Shown here one piece after another: positions 1-12,529 of a stretch of DNA of 64,000 nt (its first letter is position 1; each line of letters begins with the position of its first letter). Below the pieces are notes generated by a model. That model was not told the DNA's origin. It did not search any database and saw nothing but the letters and a program-made list of their open reading frames with translations. The position numbers and the translations under genes were made by a program. The stretch is from Rhea pennata (taxonomy: Eukaryota > Chordata > Aves > Rheiformes > Rheidae): NCBI RefSeq assembly GCF_028389875.1, contig NC_084663.1, forward strand, positions 214,854,876 through 214,918,875, in the 5' to 3' direction.

Positions 1-499
1 AAGCTGAAATAATCATTCAACTGGAAGTCACGAGAGTCTAGAAGAACAGACTTGCATTTAAATATTTCTCTGTCTACTAACTCAATCACGTTCTCAAAAT
101 GCCTAGATTTAAATAATTGATTTTAACTTTTGTGACATTTGTACTTTTTAGTTATCATCTTAAAAGAAATATGAACATAACGAAAATAGGCATCCCTTAA
201 AAAGAGGCAGATTTTTCACAAATATAACTTAATGGAGGAAAAATTAAGGAATCTGCATAGAGACAAACCACTTAGATTCACTCACAAAGTTTCAAAGTGC
301 TTTGGGAATCAAAAAGGAAAGAGCTAGGTAGTACAACTTCGAAAAGCTGCTAAAGCAAATTAGAGACTTAACTCCCACTGCAACCAACAGAAAGATACTA
401 GAAAAAAAAACACAAAACAATCTATTTGAAAGCAACCTACAGGACTAAGGCAAAAATGGAACAAGAACACAACCACCGTGGATATGTCACGACCAAATT

Positions 500-1190
500 G
501 CGTCAAACCAAAACAGCCTGATGAAATTCAATAAAGGCAAGTGCAAGAGCAGCATACGCAGCACAGGTAGAGAATAACCAACGAGGCTGCTGGGCTAGAG
601 AAAATAACCTTGGGGATATATTGGATCATAAGTGAAAAGACGTCAACAGCGCAATGGATTTGCGAAAAAGGGAAAAGACATCTGAGACTGTTTAATAAAG
701 CGCCACTTGGAAGACAGCATTGCTCCACTTTACACAATGCTGACAAGGCCACAGAGTACTGAGTCCACGTACAAAGTCGTAAACAAACCACAGTATAGAG
801 GAAAGCAACCAAAATGGTAAGGCATTTAGAAAACATATGATTCATGAGAAGAGATTAAAGGACTTTGTTCTGCCTAGAGGAAAGGAGGAGACCGTAACCC
901 TCTTCCAGTGACGATGGTGATCGATTATGCTGCGTGTCCTCTACAGGGGAAGGTAAGTGTCTTCATTTACCGGAGAAATACTATATTGCAAAACCTTTCA
1001 ATAAAATGGTAGCCAAGCACAATGACCAGCTACAAAAGGAGTCCCAGGTATCTTCTAAACAGGAAGATTTTAAGGAAAAACTAGAAAAATACTTGTCAGA
1101 GATGCTCTAGAGACACTTCATCTTGCCTCAAGGAGAGGAATGGAGTTGAGAGTCTCCTGCACACTCCACCAGAAAGCTTCCTCGGAGGGC
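500..1190 (+). mobile_element. Ancient, degraded CR1 fragment (3' part)
   Basis: Read on the plus strand, ordered phrases match a CR1 3' region: CTGATGAAATTCAATAAAGG, GATCATAAGTGAAAAGACGT then CAACAGCGCAATGGATTTGC, AATGGTAAGGCATTTAGAAA then ACATATGA, and ATACTTGTCAGAGATGCTCT near 1,090-1,110. There are many substitutions and indels. Recognition is from memory of CR1 wording, not alignment. Confidence 0.65.
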
Positions 1191-1309
1191 TAGATAGCGT
1201 AAGCTAGGAGTCCTCAAAGAAGCAGCTGAACTTTGAGACCCTCAGGCTCATTTTCACTGCCTTTTTGGCACACTAAGAAAATTTGGAAAACAATTTCTAA
1301 TAGGCTAAC

Positions 1310-2600
1310 ATTGAAAGAGGGCAAAAAGATGGCTCGAGTAACTATAACCCAGTTAACCAGACATCAACTCTGGACAAAATAAGGGAAAATTGAATCAGAC
1401 TTGATAAAGACTTAAAAAGGACAGGAACACAGTTAATGACAGTCAACATAATGTTATGGAAAACAGGTCTCGTTAAACACAGCTGATTTCATTCCTAGAT
1501 GAGATTAAAGATTAGGCTGATAAATGTAACTGCTGCAATGTAACAGAGAAATTTTTGTGGAATGCAACCTTTTGATTAAAAACTTAGCACTATCCTATAT
1601 CAGTAAAGTATGTTCAATGGATTTAGAATTGGCCAACTGACAGCTCACTAGTAGTAGTCATCCATGGAAAATCATCATCAACAGTGTTAGCTGTAGCAGG
1701 GTTCTGCTAGGCTTGATGTGGAGCCTGATACGATCCAGGACGTTCACCGTTGATCTGGAAATTAATACAATCACAGCCAATAAGATTTGTGAATGGTCCT
1801 TGGACAATACGTGAAGAGCGCAGGCCAATCATACACAGCAATTCAGAGCGCAACGGCTGCTCCAAGCAGATTTTAATACAACCAAATGTACTACAGTTGG
1901 AGCACAAAATCTGAAAACCAGTGACCCTGAGAGAGAACCTCCGTGACTGTTCCCAGTTCAAGGCGTTATGAGAAGGGCTGATACCATCTTTTTTTTGCAG
2001 GTACAAAGGAACTCAGAAATTTAAAAGGCAATCTTGCCTTTCTCTATGGCACTGTCAGGACTCTCCTTGTGGGAACACTGCAAAAGCGGCCTACATTTTA
2101 ACTAGAATGATGAAAAAATGAACAGGGTGCAACAACAAGAATAATTTAAGGACTTTAAGGACAGAGAGACTCAAGAGAGCCCCATGTATTCATCTTATCC
2201 AAAATAAAAGCTGAAAGACCACTTGGTTACAGAAGTATGACTTCCCTTCAAAGGCAAAAGTATCAAGTATCAAAAAACATCTTAATTTAGCAAAGAAAGG
2301 CTTTTAGGAGCAAAAACTGGAAACTAATCCAAACTATAAACCAGACCCTCCCCCCCTTTTTTTTTTTAATCAGAGAGGGTAATTAATTGCTGGAAATATA
2401 TCAAGGGAAGTGGCATGTTCTTCATGATTTGAGATCTCCAAATTAAGACCAGTTGGCTTTGTTGAAGATAAACAGTAGCCCAAAATAGTCATTAGGCTCC
2501 TTCCAGGGAAAAATCCACGGATCTGTGGTTTCCAGAAGGTCAGGCTAATTAAGCCTTAAGCTCTAGGAACTCTCTTGTAAGTTCTTATACAAAGCCACCA
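1310..2600 (+). mobile_element. Second ancient CR1 relic of a different, older subfamily
   Basis: Ordered phrases follow the reverse-transcriptase region and tail of an old reptilian/avian CR1: ACTATAACCCAGTTAACCAG then ACATCAACTCTGGACAAAAT, GACTTGATAAAGACTTAAAA, GATTTCATTCCTAGATGAGA, TTTTGATTAAAAACTTAGCA, TTTTAATACAACCAAATGTA and finally GAGAGGGTAATTAATTGCTGG-type wording around 2,373-2,393. No frame survives. It lies directly after the first relic in the same orientation. Confidence 0.65.
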
Positions 2601-5600
2601 ACACAGCATCTGAGCACGTCCAATACTACGTAAAGCAAATCACACATTTCTCATGAGGTTTGTTTGGTATTGTCTCCCCAGCTCTAGAAGTAGCGCAGCA
2701 TCTCACCCAACCTTCCTGGCAACGTCGACGAGGAATCTGAAGCTCAGTCTTTCCATGGTGAGAACAGAGATAGTGCAGCTACACGTGAGGATCTCACATG
2801 ACTTAACTCAGTGAGATTCACAAAGACCTTAAACCTATGTCTTCCTTACAGAGAGAACTATTTTATTGAGCTTCCAAACGAATGCTGTCCATATTCAGAA
2901 GACCGTCAACTACATGGCAAACATCTGCATCTGGGCTATGGATGATGCAGTAAAGAAAAACTTTTCTCAGTTTACAGAGCTGCATTTTCAGACTTCTCCG
3001 TTGTCAAGACAAGCCAAATCAAGAGCAAACTCGAGCTTTTACAAATTTCCCTTGCATTGGGTTTCACCTGTCACACGCACAAAAATAATAAGCAAGAATG
3101 TCAGAAAGGAGAGCGTTTAGAAGAGCCTGTTTTCATGACCAAATGACGGCCCTCAGTCTGAAAAAAGCGCTGGTTATATTAGGACAAAAATACAACAAAC
3201 GAAAGGCAAGTCTTATTTCCTGCTCCGAACAATCACAGTGCCAGCTGGATATTATATTCTAGCTGCCTATACTACTTAATGCTGAGCCTGAAAAATATGT
3301 GGAATATGCTGTCGTTTTCACAAAAGCCATTAAATCTCTCATTAGGTTAGGACATGCCTACACAGGAAACTAAAGAAAATGATCTGCAGAATCAACCACT
3401 ACAGAATAAATGTTCCCATGGGGACTTATGCCAAATTAGCAATCACACTTGAAATTCTCACAAACTTAATTTAGATATTTTTCAAACGGAGACAAGTCCT
3501 TAGAAGCTTCCTGTCCATATAGACATTAGATTCACCATGGTTGAAAAATCATTAGCAACTGTAATGAGTGCTCTTACCTCGTCTACCTAAACGGCAGGAC
3601 AAAATCAAACATGCCTAGAGACTTTCTTCAGTTAAGGCCAAGTATCTCCAGAACTGGGTTAAGCCCATCTAGGGACATTTAAGCTAGTCATTTTTCAGAG
3701 ATCTTTCCAACTCTGTTCTGTCAATATATGGGGGAGGAATACAGAGAGGGCACTAAACTGGAGGAGCCACAGAACAACAATAGTCTCATTTGTTAGGACT
3801 CCAGAGAGTATGAGAAGTTTGTTACGACTAATCGCATAAACCAGCTTGTTCGTTAGAAATGCAAGTTGCCCACCTCCTACAATTTCAAACAGTAAAACAA
3901 ACTGAAAGGCAAAGGCAGAAAAAGCAGTCTGTGCTCAAAACTTGTCACTAGGCTTCTCATGATGCATTTCCAAACCAAAAATTATTAAATCTCCATTTGT
4001 ACCATATTGATAGAGTTGCGTATCTCACACCAAAGGAAGTGAAAGTCCACTTACTGGGCTTTAATTCCTGACAGATAAACTGAAGTCTGATGCTACAAAA
4101 AAAACAGATTTTTCTGAGCGAGTTCAACGAAAAATTACAGGTAAGAAAAAAATTGCAGAATCCAAGATGTTATGGTCTATTTTAACTTTTGCTGTAGCCT
4201 GCAATCTTTATCTGTTCTATCAAAGAATCAGACAAGCCCAGTAGGCATGATGGCATCTATTCTTTTCTTTCCAGTTTAGTACTTTTTCCTCTCACAAGAT
4301 ACTCTAAGCTTGTCTTTAAGAATCTTCCCAAATCTCTAACCCCTGCTAAGAAAAAGAAATCAAAAAATGTCAGCGTCTCCCAACACTTCAGCATTAACGT
4401 TGCTATCGTTTTTCCTGTTTGGACTTTCACTTTTCCCCATGTTCCAAATTTCCAAGTGATTATTTCACTCGGAAAGAAATAACAGAAAGCAAGGAAAAAG
4501 TACAGACTGAAAACAAAACAGCATCTCCAATAGAGGACAGAAGCACTTTTTTTAAGCTTTTACAAATTCTATGACAATAATCTCCTAAATGGTTTGCTGT
4601 AGAGTGTCAATAGGCCGCATTTTTTACTCCTGAAAGTACACAGTCACTTGAGATTCCTTTGCAGTGCTCAGACTGCTCCGCACGTCCCCACAAAACAAAA
4701 CTCAGAAGAATCATTTAAGAATGACTCAGGTCCTACAGACACGAAGAGGGAATCAATCTGTCTCCATCATCCTCACCAGAACTTTGTTCCTTGCACAGCT
4801 CTCTGAGAAATAAGGCATTTTACCAGGAATATTGTCGTCATCATAATCTCATTGCAGGGTTCAAACAGGAAGGAAGGAAAAAATACAAGGTTTACTTTAA
4901 TATAAATGTCATGAACCATGTCATCCGCTTTCAGGCTGAGAGACAGTGAGAAAGAGATTTTAGAACAACAGATATATAACAAAATTTCCTCATTTGAATG
5001 AACTTACATATTAAAGAGCCTTTTTGGGAATGACTCAGATTTGTGTACTTCTGTTCCTGTTTGGAGCCCGAGACAAGAAAAAGAAAAAAAGGACATTTCT
5101 CAAAAATTTGCTTCATTCTTGTAGCTTCCACGAATTTCAGAGGTGCTGCAAATGCTCAGTACATCCTAAGAGTAAAATTTCTTCTGACTGGGACCTTAAA
5201 TATGGGTTTTGAAGTCTTCTTCAGACACGCCTGGCAAAGCGCTCCTGCCTCTCGAAAAAAGAAAACCCTGAAAATTCACAACTCTTTCTGTTGCTACTGA
5301 GTCAAACCAACAAGTAATTAAATATAACAATTCAACTTCAGGATTACCCACCCAGTGGAGCAAAGGGCCAACACTTCATGGAGCACAATTAAATATATAT
5401 ACACTCTATATACGCTGTTGCAAAAGCAGCAAGACTCACAAGGCCTGATTGCCTGTGGATTTGTAGGTGAAGACCTTTAACCACTACCCGCAAAACCTTC
5501 CCAACTCTTTCCCACGTGCTCAAAACTTTTCTTAGACCCAAGCTCCCTCCCACATCCACTGTCTCCGTTTTGGCAACGGGTAGCTATGCACAAGCTGCCC

Positions 5601-8600
5601 AGAGGCTGAGATGATGTCTCCTGAAAAATATATGGGATTTTATTTATTTTCACTGAAACAAAATCGTCATCTGTTTATTGCATGAGATACACAATAGTAC
5701 GTAACATTCTGGCAATGGAAGGCAGGACAAATTGATCAACATACAAGCACAGCAAAGAAGTGCTGCTTATGTAGTTTAAAAAAATACCATAAAATGCAAT
5801 GAGAACACTTTTCTCCTTAAATCACTTTTGGATCAAAGACTTCTATGGACTGAATATGATGAATTCTGAATTTTAAACAGTGAAAAGTATTCTAATTGAT
5901 TAGAAAGATTATAGCGCGCACACACGAAAAAAAAAGAAAAAGAAAAAAGACAAATGTATGCAAGGGAAATAGTCACCAGAACTGCTCCTTCACAGAGTTT
6001 CTCCTCAAAGGCACAATCCTCAAACACATACAAGAATTACCTTGTTTCTTCAGCCAGTCATTTGCATTTTTCTCACTACTACAGCGACTTTAAGGAGTCG
6101 CTCCTCCCTAAACACACAGGCTAATAGCATGTGGTTCTCCAGGGGACACTTCGAACGTGCCTTTGCCGGATCAGCATTTGGAGGAGGAACGGGCAGCCTC
6201 ATCGCCACCGCAGCGCAAGCACGCAACGCTCGCTCCTCCAAAGCCACAAGTGATTTCCCACCAGCCAGAGAAAAAGCCAACCAAGCAGAGCACTTTACAG
6301 TAGCATATAAGCCAACATCAGTAAAGCGAACTCATTAGCGAAACCCCTGGTTAAGAAAAACGCAGTTTTAGGAAAGATTTTATGAATTACAGTGGAAAAA
6401 AAGTACATAGAGCGTTTGCACTGTGGAAAAGGAAATCGGGGGCCTCTGCAGAGATAATCAAGCCTAGAAAGCATGACTGGAAGACAAATGAAGATCATAA
6501 TCTGAACAGAAGGAAAGAGTGAGCTCAGAAAGGAAAGACATAAAAATTGTATTTCCCTTTGACGACCTCATCAGCTCCTGCTACCAACTCTTTGAGAGTG
6601 GGAAATTAGCAGGGAGTTTATGGGTGGAAATCTGAAGGTTTCGAAACAGCAGGAGGCATCAAGGTCTGAAACACTCCTCTACCAGAAGTAGTGGGAATAA
6701 AACCACTGCGGTTTAATGAAACAGAGCACGTTTATGGCACAGCGGCTGACTATAGCAGCAGACGGGACTTGGAGACCCAGGAGACGCATCCCAGTTCTGC
6801 ATGTCCCGTTTCCTAGAGGAGGAGATCAAGGCCAAACTCTGGACAGCCACATCTGAAAAGCCACCAAAAGCAGGCACTAACGTGAATCAAGCACCCGCTT
6901 CTCTTACCTACAGTGGATGTTTTTGCACCTAAGCATCCGAATTGAGGTTTACAAGCTCTTCTGGACAGATCAGATAACTATAATTTTAATTAAATTCAAA
7001 CTAAATTTAATTATGCTTTTGGCTGAGGTACTGAAGGTCTGCAACAGAAATGTTTCTCTGAAGCATTTTCCGTTGCCTGAGAAATGTTTTCAGAAGCACC
7101 AAGATCAGCATGATCTTCCTTTCTTTACTATTTCTTTCCCCTGGTACCTGCAGAGTGGGTTATTGATGTGGGATGACATCAAAACTCAACTGCAAAGATA
7201 AATTTTAAAATATTTCTTTAAAAACATTAAATAGTTCAGCTACTTCAGTGTAGACTTGTCATTGAATGTGACAGATAGGTTAACATCATCTAAGATAAGG
7301 ACCTCTATAATATCTTCTTCCTCAGTGAACTTCTTACGTAGTTATTTCACATAATTTTAATGCAACACTGGTGTATCATGCAAGTTGCTCACTCTAAGCA
7401 GCATTTCCTATTACTGAAAAAATTCCCCAAAAAAATCTTCATAGCAAACACCCCTTTTGATCCCAACCCTTTTGTTTCAAAGGGCAAAAGTTACATATCT
7501 ACCATTTAGAAAAATGCCTCTTTAATAGCAGACAAGAAATTTAATCAATAAAAGCATAAAACCAGGTACATCTGAACAATAATATTTGAAATACTTAGCA
7601 TATGATCATTAAAATGAAAAGCCACTATAATCATTTCATTTGGTAGAGAGCTGTTCTTTCTAAAACATGTTAAATTTCACTTTGGAAAAAAGTCAGAAGG
7701 CATAAGTATGTAAGTTGATATTTGTAGTTTTCAGAAAAAAAGTTAATCAGATTTAATATATATTTTAGCTAAAAAAATACCTTGCTAACTGATATCAGCC
7801 CTTTTAATGACTACATGCAGCTAGCAAGAATAAATATGCAGAACATAAGCTTTATTTTTTTTTTTAATGTACTCAACTATAAAGGTCAGGGGAATCCATG
7901 GAACAGTTAAATTGAGTAGAGATGTTGAGTGATGTAAAGAAAAAGGAAATTAGTACTATGAGATCAAATGCATTTATTTTCTTTTTTCATTTTTTCTGAT
8001 TGGGTTTTTGAATTTTGAGTCCTAATCAACAACCACTTCACAGTTAACATTTCATGCAATAATACAGTTGATGCAATCAAGTCCAGCAAAATGTTTCCCT
8101 AAAGATGCTTCCATCCTTCATATTCCTTAAAAAAAGCTCTAGCTTCCTCCATCACTATTTAACAGCAAGAATGAACACACCACTGCATCTTAAATCATAT
8201 TTTGATTAAAACATAAGTAGAATCACTTGGGGTTTCTTTCCAGTTAATACAACATGCCTTTGTCCAGGAGAGAGGAAAAAAAAAAAAAAAAAAAACACAC
8301 TCAACCTGCTCATTTTTTCTGCATTTGACAGTATTCAGCACCAAATTAATTCCTTTTGAATGAAATTCAGTCTATGGAAATACAAGCCACAACCTGAAAG
8401 CTTATCATCATGAAATGCAAGTGAGGGGGGAGAAAACAAACAGAAAACTCCAACACAGTACAAAACCTTTTTTCATAATGAATATTTATTTCATTTCTGT
8501 ATTTCAAGGCTCCTCTGTTTTCTGTAAAGGACTGAACCTAAGCACCTCCCTGGTATTATTAACCCACAATATAATGGTGGACTTAATTGCCCTGAAAACC

Positions 8601-10400
8601 ACAATGCCAATAACAAAGTCTTCAAATAATCATTAAAAAAGAAACTTTCACAAAAATAAATACAATATACAATCTGTTTTCTATAGATGGGAAATCAATG
8701 CAGTCTTACATTTCACAACCTTGTGGTCTCTGTTTTCAGGCTACAGATGTTACGTGATGACATTCCCAATCTCATCAGATCTGTGTCATTTTAAACCCTG
8801 GATTCAACATGACACAAAGGGGAGCTGGACAGTGAGACCGCATCACTCGGTCTTTTCCTACTGCAAAGTTACACAAGGACCATCATCTCCACATGCCCTT
8901 CTCAATATTTTAAGCGGACGGACTGTGAAACTTCCTTCAAAAATAACCCTTCTTCACCAACCTGCACCAACATCCAAAAGCCTACACAAACCTAAAGGTT
9001 TAAACAGAGCTGTATACGCAGACAAAAACAATCAATAATCTGAAGCACGAACCCAATAACTTGATTTTCCTTCTAGCATAAGAATAAAAGGTGAAATTTG
9101 GCTTGGACCTCATTTTATTACTTCTCTCGCATGCTCTTGCTAGATCCAGTCTCCCCTGCGGGGCAGTTCTTGCAGTTTCCCAAAGCTCCCTTTGACTCCT
9201 CCTCGTCACCGGCCGACTCCACTATACCCCATTAACACCTCGCACCCCAACAACTCTTCCCTCCACAGCTGCCCGTGTGCCAGCTCTCCATACCGTCTAT
9301 GCTAGCTCTCCACTAGCTCTCCACGTACAACGAGGCTTCCTGCCGAGTTTTGGCACTGAACGTATCTATTATTTGTGGGATGAAAACAAACGCTGCCATA
9401 AAGGCTCAGGGGAGCGAGCACCGATACTGGTTATCCCCATTCTCCATACCACCTTCCCATCTCCTCCAAACTGTCTCATCCGTTGTCCCTTGAGCTGCCA
9501 CCATCTATCCAAGTGCCAGCCCTTCTTCTCTCTCTTCCCACTAGCTTATGCTCTTTGCTTCCCCAGCACTTGCCCAAATGATCCCCCAAATGAGCTTTTC
9601 ATCTCTGCCTCACCCGACCCACAAACCTACCAGCCCCTCTTGAAATTTTACAATCTCTTCTGAAAAAAGATCCTTTTCCAATAACACTCATCCCTAAAAA
9701 CACACTGATCTCTGCTCCTAGCATCCAACTCTCTGCACCCAGGCCAGGCTCCCTTCAAGCACCCAAAAATCACGCTACTTACCCCAAACGCTCGCGCTAC
9801 CTCGGCAGCGCTCTACGCCCCCCACAACCCTGCCTGTCCTCCCCAAGGACCGCTGGGCGATCCCCCGCAGCAGCTCCCTGCCTCCAGGTCGCTCTCTGAC
9901 ACCTCTCTCCCGTGCCAAGCTGCCCCACGCCAGCCTGCCCCCGCATGCCCCGCCAGCTCACGGCGAAGCCAGCTTCCCCGGACCGCTCTTTGCTCCCGGG
10001 CCCTGCTGACACCCCACGCAAGCCGCCCCCTCGCTCCCACAGTGCTCCCCTATAAGCTTTCCCCAAGCCTTGGCAATTTTCCCTCTCCCTCCAGCAAGTT
10101 AACTCCATCCTTGACCCCCTCCATGGGACTGGCTTCTCCAGTGCCTCGGTCCCGCGTGCCCGCCCCATTTCCCTGCCCTCCTCCACTCCCCACAGACAGT
10201 CTGCCCCACAAGCTCCCCCATGTCCCTCTGGCAGGCTCAATGCTCCCATGCTTTCCGGCAGCACCCATCTCCCTGCCACCCCCCATCCACCTCCGCGCCA
10301 AAGCGCCCGCTCCCCCCGCCAGCTCCCCATCACCCACCCCTACGGCCGTCCTTCTGCAGCCAGACCTCCACGGCCCCGTCAGCACTGGCCCCACAGCCCC
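2600..10400. other. AT-rich non-coding sequence, probably FAM168A intron 1
   Basis: No coding exon, RNA gene or clear transposon was recognised. There are a few homopolymers (A20 at 8,276-8,295). From about 9,100 the composition becomes progressively C-rich toward the 44-bp minisatellite. Intron status is inferred from gene order. Confidence 0.5.
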
Positions 10401-10409
10401 TGCTCCCCC

Positions 10410-11600
10410 TGACGGGCCCCCATAACCTTCGTCCCCACAGCCCTGCTCCCCCCCACTGACCCCCATAACCTCCATCCCCACAGCTCTGCTGCTCCTCATG
10501 GAGTCCCATAACCTCCATCCCAACAGCCCTGCTCCCCCCGACAGACCCCCATAACCTCCGTCCCCACAGCCCTGCTGCCCCTCACAGACCCCCATAACCT
10601 CCGTCCCCACACGTCCTGCTGCCCCTCACAGACCTCCATAACCTCTGTCCCCACACGTCCTGCTGCCCCTCACTGACCCCCATAACCTCCGTCCCCACAC
10701 GTCCTGCTGCCCCTCACTGACCCCCATAACCTCCGTCCCCACACGTCCTGCTGCCCCTCACTGACCCCCATAACCTCCATCCCCACATGTCCTGCTCCCC
10801 TTGACGGACCCCCATAACGTCCATCCCCACAGCCCTGCTGCCCCTCACAGACCCCCATAACCTCCGTCCCCACACGTCCTGCTGCCCCTCACTGACCCCC
10901 ATAACCTCCGTCCCCACAGCCCTGCTGCCCCTCACAGACCCCCATAACATCCGTCCCCACACGTCCTGCTGCCCCTCACAGACCTCCATAACCTCTGTCC
11001 CCACACGTCCTGCTGCCCCTCACTGACCCCCATAACCTCCGTCCCCACATGTCCTGCTCCCCTTGACGGACCCCCATAACGTCCATCCCCACAGCCCTGC
11101 TGCCCCTCACAGACCCCCATAACCTCCGTCCCCACACGTCCTGCTCCCCCTCACTGACCCCCATAACCTCCGTCCCCACACGTCCTGCTCCCCCTCACAG
11201 ACCCCCATAACCTCCGTCCCCACACGTCCTGCTCCCCCTCACTGACCCCCATAACCTCCGTCCCCACACGTCCTGCTGCCCCTCACTGACCCCCATAACC
11301 TCCGTCCCCACACGTCCTGCTCCCCCTCACTGACCCCCATAACCTCCGTCCCCACAGCCCTGCTGCCCCTCACAGACCCCCATAACCTCCATCCCCACAG
11401 CCCCTGCTCCCCCTCACGGACCCCCATAACCTCCGTCCCCACACGTCCTGCTCCCCCCGACGGACCCCCATAACCTCCGTCCCCACACGTCCTGCTGCCC
11501 CTCACGGACCCCCATAACCTCCGTCCCCACACGTCCTGCTCCCCCTCACGGACCCCCATGAGCTCCGTCCCCACGTCCCGCTGCCCCACACGGACCTCCA
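10410..11600. repeat. 44-bp C-rich minisatellite
   Basis: About 26 copies of a 44-bp unit, each with CCCCATAACCTCCGTCCCC followed by ACACGTCCTGCTGCCCCTCA. CATAAC recurs every 43-45 bp from 10,420 to 11,511. Variants change CACACGT to CACAGCC. It lies beside the candidate FAM168A exon 1, where the G-rich strand would be the non-template strand. Confidence 0.97.
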
Positions 11601-11846
11601 ACACCCTCCGTCCCCACAGCTCCCCACAACCTCCCTGCCCCCCTTTCCCCTGTCACCCCATCTCCTCAGACCCCCATATCCCCCGCCAGCCCCACAGCCC
11701 GTCACCCCCATCCCCACAGCGCCCCTTTCCCCTGCCAGCCCCACACATCCCCACAGACGGCCCCGCCGCCATCCCGCCTCAGCGCCGGCCCGCGGCGGGA
11801 TGCGCCGCTGCCGCCGCCGCCGCCCTGCCCGGGGGTCGCCCCTCAC

Positions 11847-12080
11847 CTGCGGCTGCTCGAGCGGCGGCGGCGGCGGCGACGTCCCCTCTGCCGGTGGCGG
11901 TGTCGGCGGCAGCGGCGCGCTCCCGCTCCTCCTCCTCCTCCTCCTCCTCCTCCTTCTCCTCCTCCTCCTCCTCCTCCCGCTCCCTCCGCGGCTCCTGTCT
12001 CTTCCCGCAGCCGCCAGCGAGTGGGGGAGGGGGCAGTCGAGGGGAGGCGGGGGGGGGGGGGGGGAAACACCACAGTATCA
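11847..12080 (-). other. FAM168A: Candidate non-coding first exon of FAM168A
   Basis: On the minus strand CCGCAG|GTGAGG (exon end at 11847) is an ideal splice donor at the downstream edge of the CpG island. It is preceded by purine-rich (GAG)n sequence typical of a 5'UTR. The upstream end is a guess. FAM168A is known to begin with a non-coding exon followed by a long intron, which would fill 1-11,846. Confidence 0.4.
11927..11977. repeat. (CTC)n microsatellite
   Basis: About 16 CTC/TCC triplets with one TTC interruption are directly visible inside the CpG island. Confidence 0.95.
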
Positions 12081-12109
12081 CCAGCGGGACCGTTAGAGCG
12101 GCGCCGCGG

Positions 12110-12129
12110 ACTACCGCTCCCGGCGTGCC
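12110..12129 (+). promoter_or_regulatory. ZNF143/STAF-like motif 1
   Basis: ACTACCGCTCCCGGCGTGCC resembles the known ZNF143 (SBS) consensus ACTACAATTCCCAGCATGCC. It lies in the left arm of the inverted repeat. Confidence 0.6.
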
Positions 12130-12172
12130 CCGCGCTCCGCCGCCCCGGCTCGCCCGCGGTCGCCCTGCGCGG

Positions 12173-12192
12173 GGCACGCCGGGTAGCGTAGT
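12173..12192 (-). promoter_or_regulatory. ZNF143/STAF-like motif 2
   Basis: The plus strand reads GGCACGCCGGGTAGCGTAGT. It is the mirror copy of motif 1 in the right arm, with the middle altered. Confidence 0.5.
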
Positions 12193-12248
12193 CCGCGGCG
12201 CGGCCTCCTGCCCTGAGGGGAGGTGGGGGGGGAGCGGCGGCGCAGCGA

Positions 12249-12268
12249 GGCATGCTGGGACTCGTAGT
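12249..12268 (-). promoter_or_regulatory. ZNF143/STAF-like motif 3
   Basis: The plus strand reads GGCATGCTGGGACTCGTAGT, the complement of ACTACnAGTCCCAGCATGCC and close to consensus. Confidence 0.7.
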
Positions 12269-12296
12269 GCGGGGGTGGTGGGGGGGCGGGGAGCAA

Positions 12297-12316
12297 GGCA
12301 TGCCGGGAGCTGTAGT
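12297..12316 (-). promoter_or_regulatory. ZNF143/STAF-like motif 4
   Basis: The plus strand reads GGCATGCCGGGAGCTGTAGT, the complement of ACTACAGCTCCCGGCATGCC. It is a near-perfect consensus match. Confidence 0.75.
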
Positions 12317-12324
12317 CCAGCCGC

Positions 12325-12344
12325 GGCGTGCCGGGAGTTGTAGT
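12325..12344 (-). promoter_or_regulatory. ZNF143/STAF-like motif 5
   Basis: The plus strand reads GGCGTGCCGGGAGTTGTAGT, the complement of ACTACAACTCCCGGCACGCC. It starts 28 bp after motif 4, in the same orientation. Confidence 0.75.
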
Positions 12345-12529
12345 CCGTCGCCGGGCGCAGACGCCGCTGGGAACTGCGGCACGGCGGGCCGGGCCCGGAG
12401 GGTGGTCGCCGGGACCCCCACCGCCACCCCACCGCTGGTGGCGCCCCCAAAGCTGCCTCTGGGCTTCGTGCTGTGTGGCGGCCCCAAAACCGCCCCCGGT
12501 TTGTGCACCAGGCATCCTCCCCCAACCCC

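Larger units (their letters stand above)
12101..12201. repeat. Large imperfect inverted repeat containing two ZNF143-like motifs
   Basis: Arm 12101-12134 pairs with 12168-12201 at 30 of 34 positions, with a 33-bp loop. Each arm carries one ACTAC-type motif, in opposite orientation. The stem would be very GC-rich. Confidence 0.85.
11760..12480. promoter_or_regulatory. FAM168A: CpG island, probable FAM168A promoter region
   Basis: A GC- and CpG-rich segment contains (GCC)n and (CTC)n runs, five ZNF143-like motifs and a strong minus-strand splice donor. Assignment to FAM168A rests on remembered human gene order (FAM168A divergent from PLEKHB1), not on coding sequence, which is absent from the window. 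Confidence 0.5.

Noticed and set aside
528-845. 105-codon minus-strand frame
   Set aside because: It is antisense to a degraded CR1 relic and resembles no protein.
3570-3745. Possible CR1 3' end (AGAGATCTTTCCAACTCTG-like wording)
   Set aside because: The match is too short and isolated to support an element.
9277-9663. 128-codon plus-strand frame
   Set aside because: It is C/T-rich sequence leading into the minisatellite, with no conserved motif and no splice context.
10410-11600. CRISPR-like regular repeats
   Set aside because: The 44-bp units are directly adjacent with no unique spacers, and the context is a vertebrate nuclear genome; this is a minisatellite.
1-11846. FAM168A coding exons
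   Set aside because: I looked on the minus strand for the conserved N-terminal Pro/Tyr-rich sequence (NPVYSPVQPG-type) and saw none; only a non-coding first exon is proposed.
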